Shown here piece by piece: positions 16,053 to 25,637 of a DNA stretch of 64,000 nt. How positions within the stretch are numbered: the first letter of the stretch is position 1; each line of letters begins with the position of its first letter. The stretch is from Geotrypetes seraphini. Lineage: Eukaryota > Chordata > Amphibia > Gymnophiona > Dermophiidae. The notes beneath the pieces were generated by a model. That model saw only the letters and a program-made list of their open reading frames with translations, was not told the DNA's origin and did no database searches. The DNA lies in the NCBI RefSeq assembly GCF_902459505.1, contig NC_047096.1:2170001-2234000 (forward strand), given 5' to 3'. The position numbers and the translations under genes are program-made.

Positions 16053-19000
16053 GTATCCTTTGCGCCTCGGCGGAGGCGGTTCCGTTGCGAGGGGTCCGCG
16101 TTTCACTTGGGCCTCGGGCTCCAGGCCCGGCCCAACCACTAGGCCTCTGCTGCTTTCTATAGGCCCGCCAGAGTCAGCAGGGAGAGAGTCCCTGCTCCAA
16201 AGAGCTTACAATAGCAGGAAAGCTTGTTTTCACTCGGAGAAGAGTTGATAAGACCTGATAGCGTAGCTGGTTTTAAGAAAGGTTTGGACAAGTTCCTGGA
16301 GGAAAAGTTCTTAGTCTGTTATTGAGAGGGACATGGGGGAGGCCGCTGCTTGCCCTGGATCAGTAGCATGGAATGTTGCTACTCCTTCGGGATTCCGCAT
16401 GGAATGTTGCTACTCTGGGGATTCCGCATGGAATGTTGCTACTCCTTGGGGATTCCGCATGGAATGTTGGTACTCTGGGGATTCCTCATGGAATGTTGCT
16501 ACTCCTTGGGGATTCCGCATGGAATGTTGCTACTCCTTGGGGATTCCGCATGGAATGTTGGTACTCTGGGGATTCCGCATGGAATGTTGCTACTCCTTGG
16601 GGATTCCGCATGGAATGTTGGTACTCTGGGGATTCCGCATGGAGTGTTGCTACTCCTTGGGGATTCCGCATGGAATGTTGCTACTCCTTGGGGATTCCGC
16701 ATGGAATGTTGGTACTCTGGGGATTCCGCATGGAGTGTTGCTACTCCTTGGGGATTCCGCATGGATTGTTGCTACTCCTTGGGGATTCTGCATGGAATCT
16801 TGCTATTCTTTGGGATTCTGTATGGAATGTTGCTACTCCTTAGGTTTTGACCAGGTACTAGGGACCTGGATTGGCCACCGTGAGAATGGGCTACTGGGCT
16901 TGATGGACCATTGGTCTGACCCAGTAAGGCTATTCTTATGTTCTGATGTCATGGATACAGTTAAGTGGAACGGTTAATCAGTTGGCTGGGGAGTAGGGTT
17001 CTGGATTGAGGGGCAGCAGCAATGGTGCAGGCAATGGGAAAAGCATAAAAGCAGACTCGCTTGGTCAAACCAATGGTCCATCCAGCCCAGTAGCCCGTCT
17101 TCACGGAGGCCAATTCAAGTCACAAGTACCTGGCAAAAACCCAAAGAGTAGCAGCTACGCTCAGTTGCGCAGAACCTCCGCACCCTGTCCCTTCTGCAAC
17201 AGAAAACTTTAGTGGGGCTCGGGGTCTGGCGCTGGCTACACTGAATCTCATTGGGGGCATCAGCCCTTGCTTTCACCCAAGGGAAGGGTTTAGCCCATGG
17301 GGTACTGAACACCAGGGTAGAGGAAGGGTGAAAGCAAGAGAGATGATGGGCACCCTGCACAAGAGGGCAGAGGGAAGAAGAGATGCTGGACTGTGGAGAG
17401 TGACTACATGGCACAAAGCATGACCTGGGGCATTAGATAACTTTTTGCTGGCGCTACATTGCTCTGGCTACTAGATTGCAAGTGGGAAATCCAGGTGGAG
17501 GGAGTGAGGAAAAGCAGCAAAGTGTAATTGTTGTACCTATTCCAGTTCTTGAATTTGGTTTTGAAGCCTAGATACCCTATTTGTTCCCTGTTATGAATAT
17601 TTATGATAAATGGCGCCGTATGTAATGTATCGCTCTTGCTGCCTGCTTTGTTTTCTTTAACTCCTTCTCCACAGAACCTCATCTTCAGATATCTACAGAA
17701 TGTAAGTTAACTTTTTCAAGGACTTTTACAAGTTGGTGCATAATGTGTTTGAAGTTAGGGCATTGCGTAAGGGTACTAAAGTACAGCCAAACCCAGTCAC
17801 TTAGTAGCCACTGGGAATTCTGCTTCGGTCATTTCCTTACGCATTCTTAGCTTGATTGCTGTGACATACGGTGGAACCCCAGTTAACCGGTGTTCAACTA
17901 ACCAGCAAGCTCTCAACAAAATAGCAAAAAAAAAAAAATTGTGTTCTGTGCTCCTCACCCGACAACCTCCAAATTAATGTGCTCCTGACCCAACAACCCC
18001 TCCCTCCAGCCCCCGAAGCAGCAACAGCAACCACAAATCTCCTTTTCTCCCTTTGGCCCCCAAAGCAGCAGTGACAGCCAGTGTTGACAACACTCCCTCA
18101 CTTCCAGCCCCCGAAGCAGCAGAGCCAGTCCTGACAACCCTCCCTCACTCGAAGCAGTAGGAGCAGCCAGTGAGCAGAGGCTGCTTCTAGCCAGCCACAG
18201 CAGGGCCTTTTCTCTGCCGCATCACTTCCATCAAGGCAGAGGAAAGGCCCTGCAGGGGCTGGTTGGAAGCCGCCTCTTTATAGCACTGTCTCTGTAGCTG
18301 TACTATTGGGGGGTGGAGGGGCAGGACCAGCTGCTGCTTTGGAGGCGGGAGGGGAGGGATGGGTGATGTCAGGACCGGCTGCCACTGCTGTTGCAGGGGC
18401 TGGAGGGAGGGAGGTTTGTGTCTGCCACTGATGCTTTGGGAGAGCTGCAGGCAAGTAAAGGGGGCTAGACCTGTGCTAAGAGAGGGAAAGCAGACTTGAG
18501 GGAGAGAGGAAGAGACATGGATGCTGGACCTGCAGGGTGAAGGGCATAGGAGGGGGGATGGATTTGGACCAGAAAGGAGGGTGGGAAGGAAGGATCCGGT
18601 GCTGGACCTACAAGTGGGGGTGGGGGGGTTGATAGAGAGGCAAACAGAGTGACTCAAACCATGAAGGAGAGGTGGGAAGGGAGACAAAATTGCAGTTGGA
18701 GTGGAAGAGAGAATGGAAGAGACTAGAACTTGAGAAGAAAAAGACAGAAAGGAATTTCAAGCCTTAGGATAGGGGGACTTCTTTGTTTATATTATATTTC
18801 AGTATTAATATCAAGTTAATACAGAGTTTATGGTGTGGGGTATAGTACATTACATTAGGGACTTCTATTCTGCCTATACCTTGCAGTTCAAGGCGGATTA
18901 CAAAAGAGCTTACGGAACATTTCCAGTGAAGTTACAACAGTTTTGGGTTTTTTTTGGTTACAAGGGAGGAGAGGTAGCTGGATTAATTCCCGAAGAACTT

Positions 19001-22000
19001 GCAAATTGGATATTAAATTGACTGTACGTTACTGTGTGATATAACAAATAGATTACAGTTAGAGTACAAATAAGATTACGTTACATTTCAGGGATCAGAA
19101 TACTTGGTTGGTGTTTTGGGGAGGAAGAGATTATTTAAGTGGAGGTTTTGGGGGAGAATTTATCTAGGAGGAGGGGGAAGGGTTGGGTTAAGATATCTAG
19201 ATACATTTTTTGAAAAGTAGGGTTTTGATTTCTTTTCGAAAAGTTTTGAAGTCGCCCGTTGCCGTCAACAGGTTGGAGATGGAGTGGTTAAGTTTTGCTG
19301 CTTGTGTCACCAGAAGTATTAACATAGAAACATGATTGAAGATAAAGTCTGCCTCTCCGTAGTAACCATTATCTCTTTCTTTCTGAGAGATCCCACGCCT
19401 TCTTGAATTCAGACACAGTCTCTGTTTACACCACTTCTTCCTGGAGACAGTTCCACGCATCTACCACCCTTTCTGTAAAAAAAGTATTTCCTTAGATTAC
19501 TTCGGAGCCTATCACCTCTTAACTTCATCCTATGCCATCTCATTCCAGAGCTTCCTTTCAACTGAAAGAGACTTGACTCGTGTGCATTTACGCCACATTG
19601 GTATTTAAATGTCTCAATCATATCTCCCCTCTCCCGCTTTTCCTGTAAAAAGTATATATATTGAGATCTTTTAAGTCTGTCTTTATATGTCTTATGATGA
19701 AGACCATGCACTATTTTAGTAGCCTTTATCTGGACCAATTCTATCCTTTTCATATCTTTTTGAAGGTGTGGTCTCAAGAATTGTACACAATATTCTAAAT
19801 GAGGTCTTTTACAGGGGCATCAATACCTCATTTTTCCTATTGGCCATGTCTCTTTCTATGCACCCTAGCATCCTTCTAGCTTTCACCGTCACCTTTTCAA
19901 CCTGTTTGGCCATTTAAGATCATCATATTCAGTCGCACCCAAGTCCTGCTCTTCTGTCATGCACAAAAGTTCTGCACCCCCTAAGCTGTACTGTTCCTTT
20001 GGGTTTTTGCAGACCAAATTCATGACCTTGCATTTCTTAGCATTACATTTCAGCTGCCAAATTTCAGACCATTCTTCAAGCTTCGCTAGGTCTTTCTTCA
20101 TGTTATTCACACCATCTGGCATGTCTACTCTATTGTAGATTTTGGTATAGAAAATTGAATAAATAAATTTTAAAAAAGGGACTCTCTAAACTGTAGTCAT
20201 TGCCAGTATCGGTGTCAAGGTGTACACAGTTGAGGCTTTCTGTGTTTCTATCAAGGGCATGTTAAGGACAATTGAAGCAGTTTAAATTAATTATATGTGG
20301 GTCCTAATAGTTTCACAAGATCCTTCTTCAATCCTTACAGTTCTCAACCATTTTAATAGTTGTGAGTAATTTTGTGTCGTCCATAAATTGATTACCTGAA
20401 TTATGTTAAACACACAGGTCTAGGAATAGACCCTTGGGACGCTTCACTAGTGAACAATTGACCATTAAGGGGCAGATTCTGTAAACAGCATCCTGCCAAT
20501 CGGGACACATGTTTTCTTTAAAAAGAAAAAAACCCAAGGCAGGTTCCTACACTGAAAGGGGGACACGTTGGGACACTTAAGTTCGCCTGGATCGGGCTTG
20601 AGCGAGTTTAAGCAGTTCTAGGTGCTTCCCTAGGGCCATAACAGATGCCATACATTTCAAATAGAAGCAGCCGCTGAGCTGATCATGGCAAGGAAAGCTC
20701 CCTGTCGTGATCAGCTGAGCCGCAGCAGAGACACCCCCCATCTCCTGCAATGTCAGCCAGCAGGAGGGATGCCTGCTCTCTCCTGCCACCACCCCCATTG
20801 AACTTCCCAACGCCTCTCCAGACTTCCCCCACATCTGTAGACCCCCCTAAAGAAAACAACAAACAGCATCCCCCATACCTTTCCCAAAGACACCAACCGG
20901 AGGGATACATGCACTCTCTGACCACTAGGCCAGCCGCTCCAAAATGGTGGGCCTTTTCCCTTCCTGGTGCATTCTGGGATGCACTGATGGGCCTAAGGCC
21001 CTGATTGGCTCCAATTCCTAAAGCCCCTCCCATAGGAGGGTCCTTAAGCACCTAAGCCTATCAGAGTCTTAGGCTTCCTTCCTAGTGCATCCTGGGATGC
21101 AGTGGCCTAAGACTCCGATTGGCCAGATACCTAAGGTCCCTCCCATGGGGGAGGAAGGAGTGGGCATCCCTCCTGCTGGCTGATGTTGCAGAGGGGAGTT
21201 TCCCTGCTGTAGCTGCTCAGCTGATTGTGGCAGTTGATTCCCTTGCCATGATCAGCTGATGGCAAGGGATCAGGCGCAATTATCTAACTGGTGCCTGGCG
21301 CCAGTTAGAGGATCAGGGAAGGGGTGGGCATTTGTCCATTAGGGCAAATGTAATTCTGCATAGGATGCCAGTGTGCGATTCTCGGCTGTTTCTTAGGTGG
21401 CTGCTGCGACAGCGTCCTATACAGAATTTTGCCCAATGCTCTTTTTCCTGTCTGTTTGCCAGTTTGCAGTCCACAGGACAGTATAGAAAACATTGTTTGA
21501 CCTTTGGTGGCCTGATGTGAAAAGCTGCAGTGAGGTAATCCCCAAAAGGCCTCACAGATATGCCATTCAGCCATAGCACTCTAATTCCTTCCATCATTTG
21601 ACTGAATCTGAAGGAGACGGCTATCTAATCTCAAAAGATCTTGTAGAAGAATTATTTTTAAATATTAATAAAAGATATAGCAAAGAATCAGATGCAGAAT
21701 AATACATTGTCACTAGTGACCACCACCTGTTTTGAATGTTAAATTATTTGTACAATAGAAAACATGCAGCATATAAATATGACATAGCCAGCTGAGAATC
21801 TAGTAGAGTCGCTGTGGATGGTGAATCTCCTGCATACTTCTCTTTTGCAGAGGTCCCGGATTCAGGTGTGGCTCTATGAGCAGGTGAACATGCGGATAGA
21901 AGGCTGCATTATCGTAAGTATTCTTGGACAGGCTCAAACATAGTTAGTGATTCATTTTCTGAATATTTGCTATGTTATTTTTCTGTTCTCCTTACTTTCC

Positions 22001-23844
22001 TTAATATAACATCCTGCAGCCACTCTTTGTACTGTGTTTCCCCCCAAATAAGACAGTGTCTTATATTCATTTGGGGGCCCAAAAAAGGCACTGGGTCTTA
22101 TTTTCGGGTAGGGCTTATTTTTTTCATGTACATGATCTCCCCTTCACCCCAATTCTCCTCTTTCCTTTCTCTCCCCCACATGTGCAACATCTTTCCTCTC
22201 CTCTCACCCATCCTCTTGTGCCTTCCCTCTGCAGCATCTTTCTATCCTTCCATCCCTCCCATCCCCCTGTGAAGCAGAATCCTTGCCCAGCTTCCATCCT
22301 TCCTATCTCTCATGCAGCATAACTCTTGCCCAGCTTCCATCCTTCCCTCTTTCCTATCCCTCGTGCAGCAGGACCCTTGCCCAGATTCCCCTCTCTCCCA
22401 TCCCTTGTGCAGCAGAACCCTTGAGCACCCACCGCCACCCCCGACATGCAGCCGAATCCCCGTTGGCCCTCCATCCTTCCCTCCCAAGTGAACCTCGCTG
22501 AACGCGACCATAAATACCTTCTGGCAGAGGAGCGTTGGGCCAGCAGCACTCACGGGCTACTTCGTGGCCTTCTCGAGGAATTCCTTCTGCCACGTCACTG
22601 ATGGTGTCATCAGTAATGCGGCACACAGAAGGCCCCAGCAAGAAGGCCGAGAAGCAGCCTGTTTAGAGTGCTGCTGGCCCAACGCTACTCTGCTGGAAGG
22701 TATTTATGGTTGCGGTCGGTGGGGTTCTCTTGGGAGGGAAGGATGGAGGGTGAGCGGGGCGGGGGGAAGCGTGACTGCCTATGATTAGGGCTTATTTTCG
22801 GGGAAAAACAGTAGTGGCGTGACTTCTAAAATACCTTGAATGTCCAGCAAAGCAATCAGAAATGAGGGAAGAGCCTAGACTTGTTTTGGATGTAGCTCAC
22901 ACCTAAGTTTTTACAAGAGGCACTGCAGGGGCAGCAGTGGGATTTGAACTGGGATTCCTTAGTCACTAGGCTACTCCCCCAGGGTTGTGGAACCTTGAGA
23001 TAGGTGGGATTCCAGAGGTGACCTTCATGCTCTTAACAGTCCTGCAGCCATGTTATGAGGCTATATTGGAGACTTTGAATATGTAAAGGAAGCTACAAAA
23101 GATTGGGGTCCTGAGAGAGGGCAATCATCCCTCTGGGGTATTTTGCTAAGTGACTGTTGGTGGCCAAGTCTAGCTCTTACAACGAGCTAAAATTCCAGAG
23201 TTCTGTCTGCAGATTTCAGATAAAACAATCCTCAGTTAAAGCTTCCTATATTACATGTGTTGTATGTGGTTTTATTTTCTTCAGGGATTTGATGAGTATA
23301 TGAATTTGGTGTTGGATGACGCAGAGGAAGTTCACCTAAAGACCAGATATCGGAAGCAGCTGGGTAAGTCCATTAAAATAAATGGTTTTATAGGTTGTGT
23401 GCTGCGTGGCTTCGGCATCTTACTTGGCTATGGTTCAGTGGCCTGTCTGCTCAGAGGCTTGATGAGAACACCACCTTCCAGAACCTAAGAACTATCTGTG
23501 GTGGTCTGGTGGCTCATGGAAAAGAATTGTGAATACAGGTTAATTGTATGGCCCTGTCTACTTTTAAAAGGGAGAATGAGTGCACCCAGAAGCCTTTACA
23601 AATGAAAGAATATGCTGGCTGAGTGGGATTGGCTTAGATCCTCCAGAGCCAGTGTATGATTAGCTCAGCTGTGCCCATGTGCTGTTGTGATTGGCCGATG
23701 GGCTGCCTCAGATGTAATCAGTAAAGGTGGAGTGAAGATGCCCAATGCACATCTGTATTTTTAATGGTTTCACTGTCATCTCTTGCAGGCCGGATCATGT
23801 TGAAAGGAGATAACATCACCTTACTACAGAGTGTTTCTTATTAG
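15999..23844 (+). CDS. SNRPE: SNRPE, small nuclear ribonucleoprotein E, complete (5 exons, 92 codons)
   Basis: Exons 15999-16052, 17675-17701, 21851-21913, 23285-23363, 23789-23844. The spliced frame gives 92 residues, the same length as the mammalian protein. Sm E is one of seven Sm proteins forming the heteroheptameric ring around U1, U2, U4 and U5 snRNA in spliceosomal snRNPs. The order is N-terminal segment [18 protein letters not shown], Sm1 (from NLIFRYLQN through [16 protein letters not shown]), a short linker, and Sm2 ([13 protein letters not shown]). Differences from human are few and conservative ([12 protein letters not shown] instead of EEIHSKTKSRKQ; final QSVSY instead of QSVSN). 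All introns are GT-AG and the frame is intact, so this is the functional locus and not a retrocopy. Confidence 0.98.
16148..16212 (+). mobile_element. LINE tail remnant in SNRPE intron 1
   Basis: GGGAGAGAGTCCCTGCTCCAAAGAGCTTACAAT resembles (in pieces: AGTCCCTGCTCCAAAGAGCT) the tail of L2-type LINEs that end with 'CAAAGAGCTTACAATCTA'. Very short. Confidence 0.35.
16213..16944 (+). mobile_element. CR1 LINE 3' end containing an expanded minisatellite, SNRPE intron 1
   Basis: CR1 tail blocks flank the array. Left: CTCGGAGAAGAGTTGATAAG, GGTTTTAAGAAAGGTTTGGA, CATGGGGGAGGCCGCTGCTT. Right: CCAGGTACTAGGGACCTGGA, TTGGCCACCGTGAGAATGGG, GTAAGGCTATTCTTATGTTC. The element is colinear with ordinary copies except for the array inside it. 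Confidence 0.9.
16366..16844 (+). repeat. minisatellite, ~16 units of 31 and 29 bp, from a CR1 tail word
   Basis: The unit starts GCATGGAATGTTGCTACTCC and continues TTGGGGATTCC (long form, 31 bp). The short form, 29 bp, has CTCTGGGGATTCC, often with GTTGGTACT. By eye the order is about L-S-L-S-L-L-S-L-S-L-L-S-L-L plus two degenerate units. Ordinary CR1 copies have one such unit. A long plus a short unit total 60 bp and no frame contains a stop, which is why three overlapping forward frames stay open. They are not genes. Confidence 0.95.
17040..17175 (-). mobile_element. CR1 LINE 3' tip, antisense, SNRPE intron 1
   Basis: CAAACCAATGGTCCATCCAG, CCCAGTAGCCCGTCTTCACG and CAAGTACCTGGCAAAAACCC are the CR1 3' UTR read backwards. 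Confidence 0.8.
17675..17701 (+). CDS. SNRPE: SNRPE exon 2 (27-nt micro-exon)
   Basis: Acceptor CTCCTTCTCCACAG, donor GTAAGT. It encodes residues 19-27, NLIFRYLQN, the start of the Sm fold. Both splice sites are strong, as expected for a 27-nt exon. Confidence 0.97.
17868..18780. other. unassigned G/C-rich repeat-like DNA in SNRPE intron 2
   Basis: Begins ACGGTGGAACCCCAGTTAAC, which resembles the terminal repeat of Tigger-type (pogo) transposons. Internal words such as CCCCGAAGCAGCAA recur three times (18000-18130). No matching right end was found, so the class is open. The long minus-strand frame 18687-18187 is proline/serine-rich composition, not a recognised protein. Confidence 0.3.
18845..19314 (-). 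mobile_element. L2/Rex-type LINE 3' part, antisense, SNRPE intron 2
   Basis: The 3' tail is read at the left (TTCAAGGCGGATTACAAAAG). Near 19320-19200 the minus strand encodes [20 protein letters not shown] and [14 protein letters not shown], the usual LINE C-terminus (…FRxxLKTLLF). Broken frames. Confidence 0.7.
19320..20143 (-). mobile_element. CR1 LINE, 3' end to mid-ORF2, antisense, SNRPE intron 2
   Basis: Begins ACATAGAAACATGATTGAAG. Minus-strand pieces encode [34 protein letters not shown] and [20 protein letters not shown], in the order expected for the CR1 ORF2 C-terminal half. Several stops and frame breaks. Same subfamily as 31909-32905. Confidence 0.9.
20300..20468 (-). mobile_element. 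CR1 LINE internal piece, antisense, left of insertion
   Basis: GTAATTTTGTGTCGTCCATA, GACCCTTGGGACGCTTCACT and GTGAACAATTGACCATTAA are CR1 ORF2 (reverse transcriptase region) read backwards. The copy appears to resume at 21435. Confidence 0.7.
20469..21434. mobile_element. fold-back DNA transposon inserted in CR1, SNRPE intron 2
   Basis: Ends GGGGCAGATTCTGTAAACAG and (reverse complement of the right end) GGGCAAAATTCTGTATAGGA are inverted repeats. Inner arms are also complementary (CAGCCAGCAGGAGGGATGCC against GGCATCCCTCCTGCTGGCTG; CATCCTGGGATGCA words in both halves). It is related in sequence to 28937-29890. About 966 bp, no transposase. The target duplication is not clear. Confidence 0.65.
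21435..21510 (-). mobile_element. CR1 LINE internal piece, antisense, right of insertion
   Basis: CCTGTCTGTTTGCCAGTTTGCAGTCCACAGGAC (key words GCCAGTTTGCAGTCCACAGG) continues the CR1 sequence broken off at 20468. Confidence 0.55.
21851..21913 (+). CDS. SNRPE: SNRPE exon 3
   Basis: Acceptor TCTCTTTTGCAG, donor GTAAGT. It encodes residues 28-48 ([11 protein letters not shown]...RIEGCII), strands of the Sm1 motif that contact neighbouring Sm subunits. Confidence 0.97.
22032..22811. mobile_element. TA-flanked fold-back MITE (CTGTGTTTCCCC ends), SNRPE intron 3
   Basis: TA at 22030-31 and 22812-13 flanks the ends CTGTGTTTCCCCCCAAATAA and (reverse complement) CTGTTTTTCCCCGAAAATAA. The centre near 22603 is a near-perfect palindrome with arms over 130 bp long (TCCATCCTTCCCTCCCAAGT against its complement; GCGACCATAAATACCTTCTG against CAGAAGGTATTTATGGTTGC with slight changes). 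No coding frame. A related right end stands at 49950-49980. Confidence 0.75.
23285..23363 (+). CDS. SNRPE: SNRPE exon 4
   Basis: Acceptor ATTTTCTTCAG, donor GTAAGT. It encodes residues 49-74 and the first base of Gly75: [16 protein letters not shown] (including the Sm1 RNA-contact loop FDEYMN) and the linker KTRYRKQL. Confidence 0.97.
23789..23844 (+). CDS. SNRPE: SNRPE exon 5 (coding part)
   Basis: Acceptor ATCTCTTGCAG. It completes Gly75 and encodes [17 protein letters not shown], the Sm2 motif, with stop TAG at 23842-23844. The last residue is Tyr where human has Asn. Confidence 0.97.
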
Positions 23845-24070
23845 GCTCATCATTGTTGATGTGTGGTGAATTTTCATTCCTGTGTCTCATATTCATGGCA
23901 GTGAATGCAGGTTCCAGCTGAGAGTGAAGGATGATGGCGATGTGGGACATTTAATAAGCAATGAATCTGGAATTATTCTTCTGTTTGGTTCCCTCATAGA
24001 CCCATGAAAACCTTGACCCTGTTTTTGATATGTTCCCTTTTGATAATAAATTTTTTTGTTGTTAAACATG
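23845..24070 (+). other. SNRPE: SNRPE 3' UTR
   Basis: About 220 bp of unique sequence from the stop to just past AATAAA at 24045-24050, followed by a T-rich stretch. No repeat is inside. Confidence 0.7.
24045..24050 (+). promoter_or_regulatory. SNRPE: poly(A) signal AATAAA of SNRPE
   Basis: Canonical hexamer in TTTTGATAATAAATTTTTTT, the first such signal after the stop codon. Cleavage is expected about 15-25 bp downstream. Confidence 0.75.
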
Positions 24071-24511
24071 CCTGTATGTTGAAATACATTCTTCTCTTCA
24101 TTTCCCACTCCCCTCCAGGTAAGGCATGTGGTGAATTGTCGCTGAATCTCAGCTTAGGTTTTCCTGAGAAGTGGGATGAAATTTTGATGTAAGGTGGTGT
24201 GTTTGAAGGCTTGTGTGTGCACCAGGGCTGTTTTTGAATATCATTTGTGTTCAGTGTTCCGAGTAAGTATCACTTGCTGTTCTTCTGATGCTGAATACAG
24301 AAGAGATATATAGTAGCTGATCTGGCAGATATGCTCTATCGCACCTGATTTTCTTTAGTGGTTGACCTGTTCTCTTGGGAGCAGATGTTCCCACGTAGTC
24401 TCCAGGTGCAGAAAGAACAGTATTTCTGGCTGCAAGGTACTAATAAACTGGAAGAAGGGGGTTGAGAAAGTGAGATTTCCAAAAGACTGAAATGTGGAAA
24501 AATCCTAATTT
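24071..24511. other. unassigned DNA downstream of SNRPE
   Basis: About 440 bp with no recognised repeat or gene. Confidence 0.4.
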
Positions 24512-24890
24512 CTTTATTGTCCCTCCAGACCAGCACAAAAACGGATGGGTTTACACTTCTCTGCCAGCAGGTGGAGACTGAGACACTGACTTTTTACATC
24601 AGTACAAGTGGGGTGTGCAGTCCCTCTTACAATCAGTCTTTTCTCAGTCTCCAGCAGGTGGAGTGGTCTGTTTGTGCAGTCTGTGCTGAGATTTGTTTTG
24701 AGCCTGTTGGATCAGTTTAGTGAAACTTTCCTGTCCTTAGACCCTCTCGGGGGTGTTGTTCTCAGAAGGGTTGAGTCCCTCCCTCCCCAGGTTTTTCTGA
24801 ATCTAAAGGAGTCTCAACTGTACGCCTTGCCTCCAGTACCAGCTACAACTACTGTTTAGAGTGCCTGTGGGATCTGCTTTCTCTTGATAC
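24512..24890 (+). mobile_element. DIRS-like terminal region (fossil)
   Basis: Same unit as 13275-13655: CCCTCCAGACCAGCACAAAA, CTCTGCCAGCAGGTGGAGAC, CTCAGTCTCCAGCAGGTGGA. Isolated end without coding part. Similarity between the two copies looks high, so they are not extremely old. Confidence 0.45.
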
Positions 24891-24989
24891 AGCTGGTTGG
24901 CTGTGAGAAGAAATAAAAGAAAAAATAAGACACAAGAAATAAAAGGAGCTTTGTATTGAAAATAAAAAAGAGAGAGCTGAATGTTTAAA

Positions 24990-25545
24990 TATAAAAAAAA
25001 TGATTACAGTAAAAGACATATTGCCTTTAATCCCCCCTCAAAATACTTCTTGCTTCCAACACACTTATCCCATCGTTCTTGCCACTTTCTGAAGCAGTTC
25101 TGGAAGTCCTCTTTCGTGAGTATCTTTAGTTACCTCCCGCTCTTTGGTACCCTGTCCCTCTTTATCTTCCTAGCTCCTTTCCTATAACCCTTCATTGTAG
25201 CTCCTTTTCAACCTAACCCTGTAAACCGTGCCGAGCTCTACACTTGTGGAGATGGTGCGGTATACAAACCTAAAGTTTAGTTTAGTTACGTTGATGTGAC
25301 TTCAATGTCCTGAATCGATTCAAGACGTTTACCTTTCATGGTCATTTTGACTTTGGGGAAGAGACAAAAGTCACAAGGTGCCAGATCCATCAGAAGTGAT
25401 GTGTGGTACAAAGCATTCTCATGATGAAGGATGAAACTGCCCATTTCTCAGGTTGCTTTTTTACGCACGTCATTTCTTAAATGCTCTAATAAGCCCTTAT
25501 AAGAGATGTACAAATCCTCAGAAATTTCCCTAATACTCAATTGCC
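24990..25545 (-). mobile_element. mariner transposon relic, transposase C-terminal half, antisense
   Basis: The minus strand encodes, from right to left, HHENALYHTSLLMDLAPCDF (the HDNA and LAPCDFxLFP region of the DDE domain), CLFPKVKMTMKGKRLESIQD, then DFQNCFRKWQERWDKCVGSK and KYFEGG. This is the typical mariner C-terminus, here with the HDNA aspartate replaced by Glu and frame breaks, so it is dead. A LINE tail (25133-25289) interrupts it. Confidence 0.85.
25133..25289 (+). mobile_element. L2/Rex-type LINE 3' tail inserted in mariner
   Basis: CCTGTAAACCGTGCCGAGCT...GTGCGGTATACAAACC...TTTAGTTTAGTT matches the 3' end of the longer copy at 31020-31908. The mariner frame resumes on the far side (ACGTTGATGTGACTTCAATG). 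Confidence 0.8.
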
Positions 25546-25637
25546 TGTTTGATTAAACATAGAAATATGATGGCAGATAAAGCCAAATGGGCCCATCCAG
25601 TCTGCCCATCCGCAGTAACCATTATCCCTCTCTAAGA

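Noticed and set aside
16333-16977. Three overlapping forward open frames of 156-214 codons and two on the minus strand
   Set aside because: They are produced by the stop-free minisatellite unit (31 + 29 = 60 bp). The predicted proteins are just the repeat read in different frames, inside an intron.
18187-18687. 166-codon minus-strand frame rich in Pro, Ser and Leu
   Set aside because: Purine-rich plus strand gives a long frame by composition. No recognisable domain, and it lies in an SNRPE intron.
22915-22985. tRNA-like or SINE-like GGATTTGAACTGGGATTCC
   Set aside because: This word is common in L2-type LINE tails. No tRNA structure is present.
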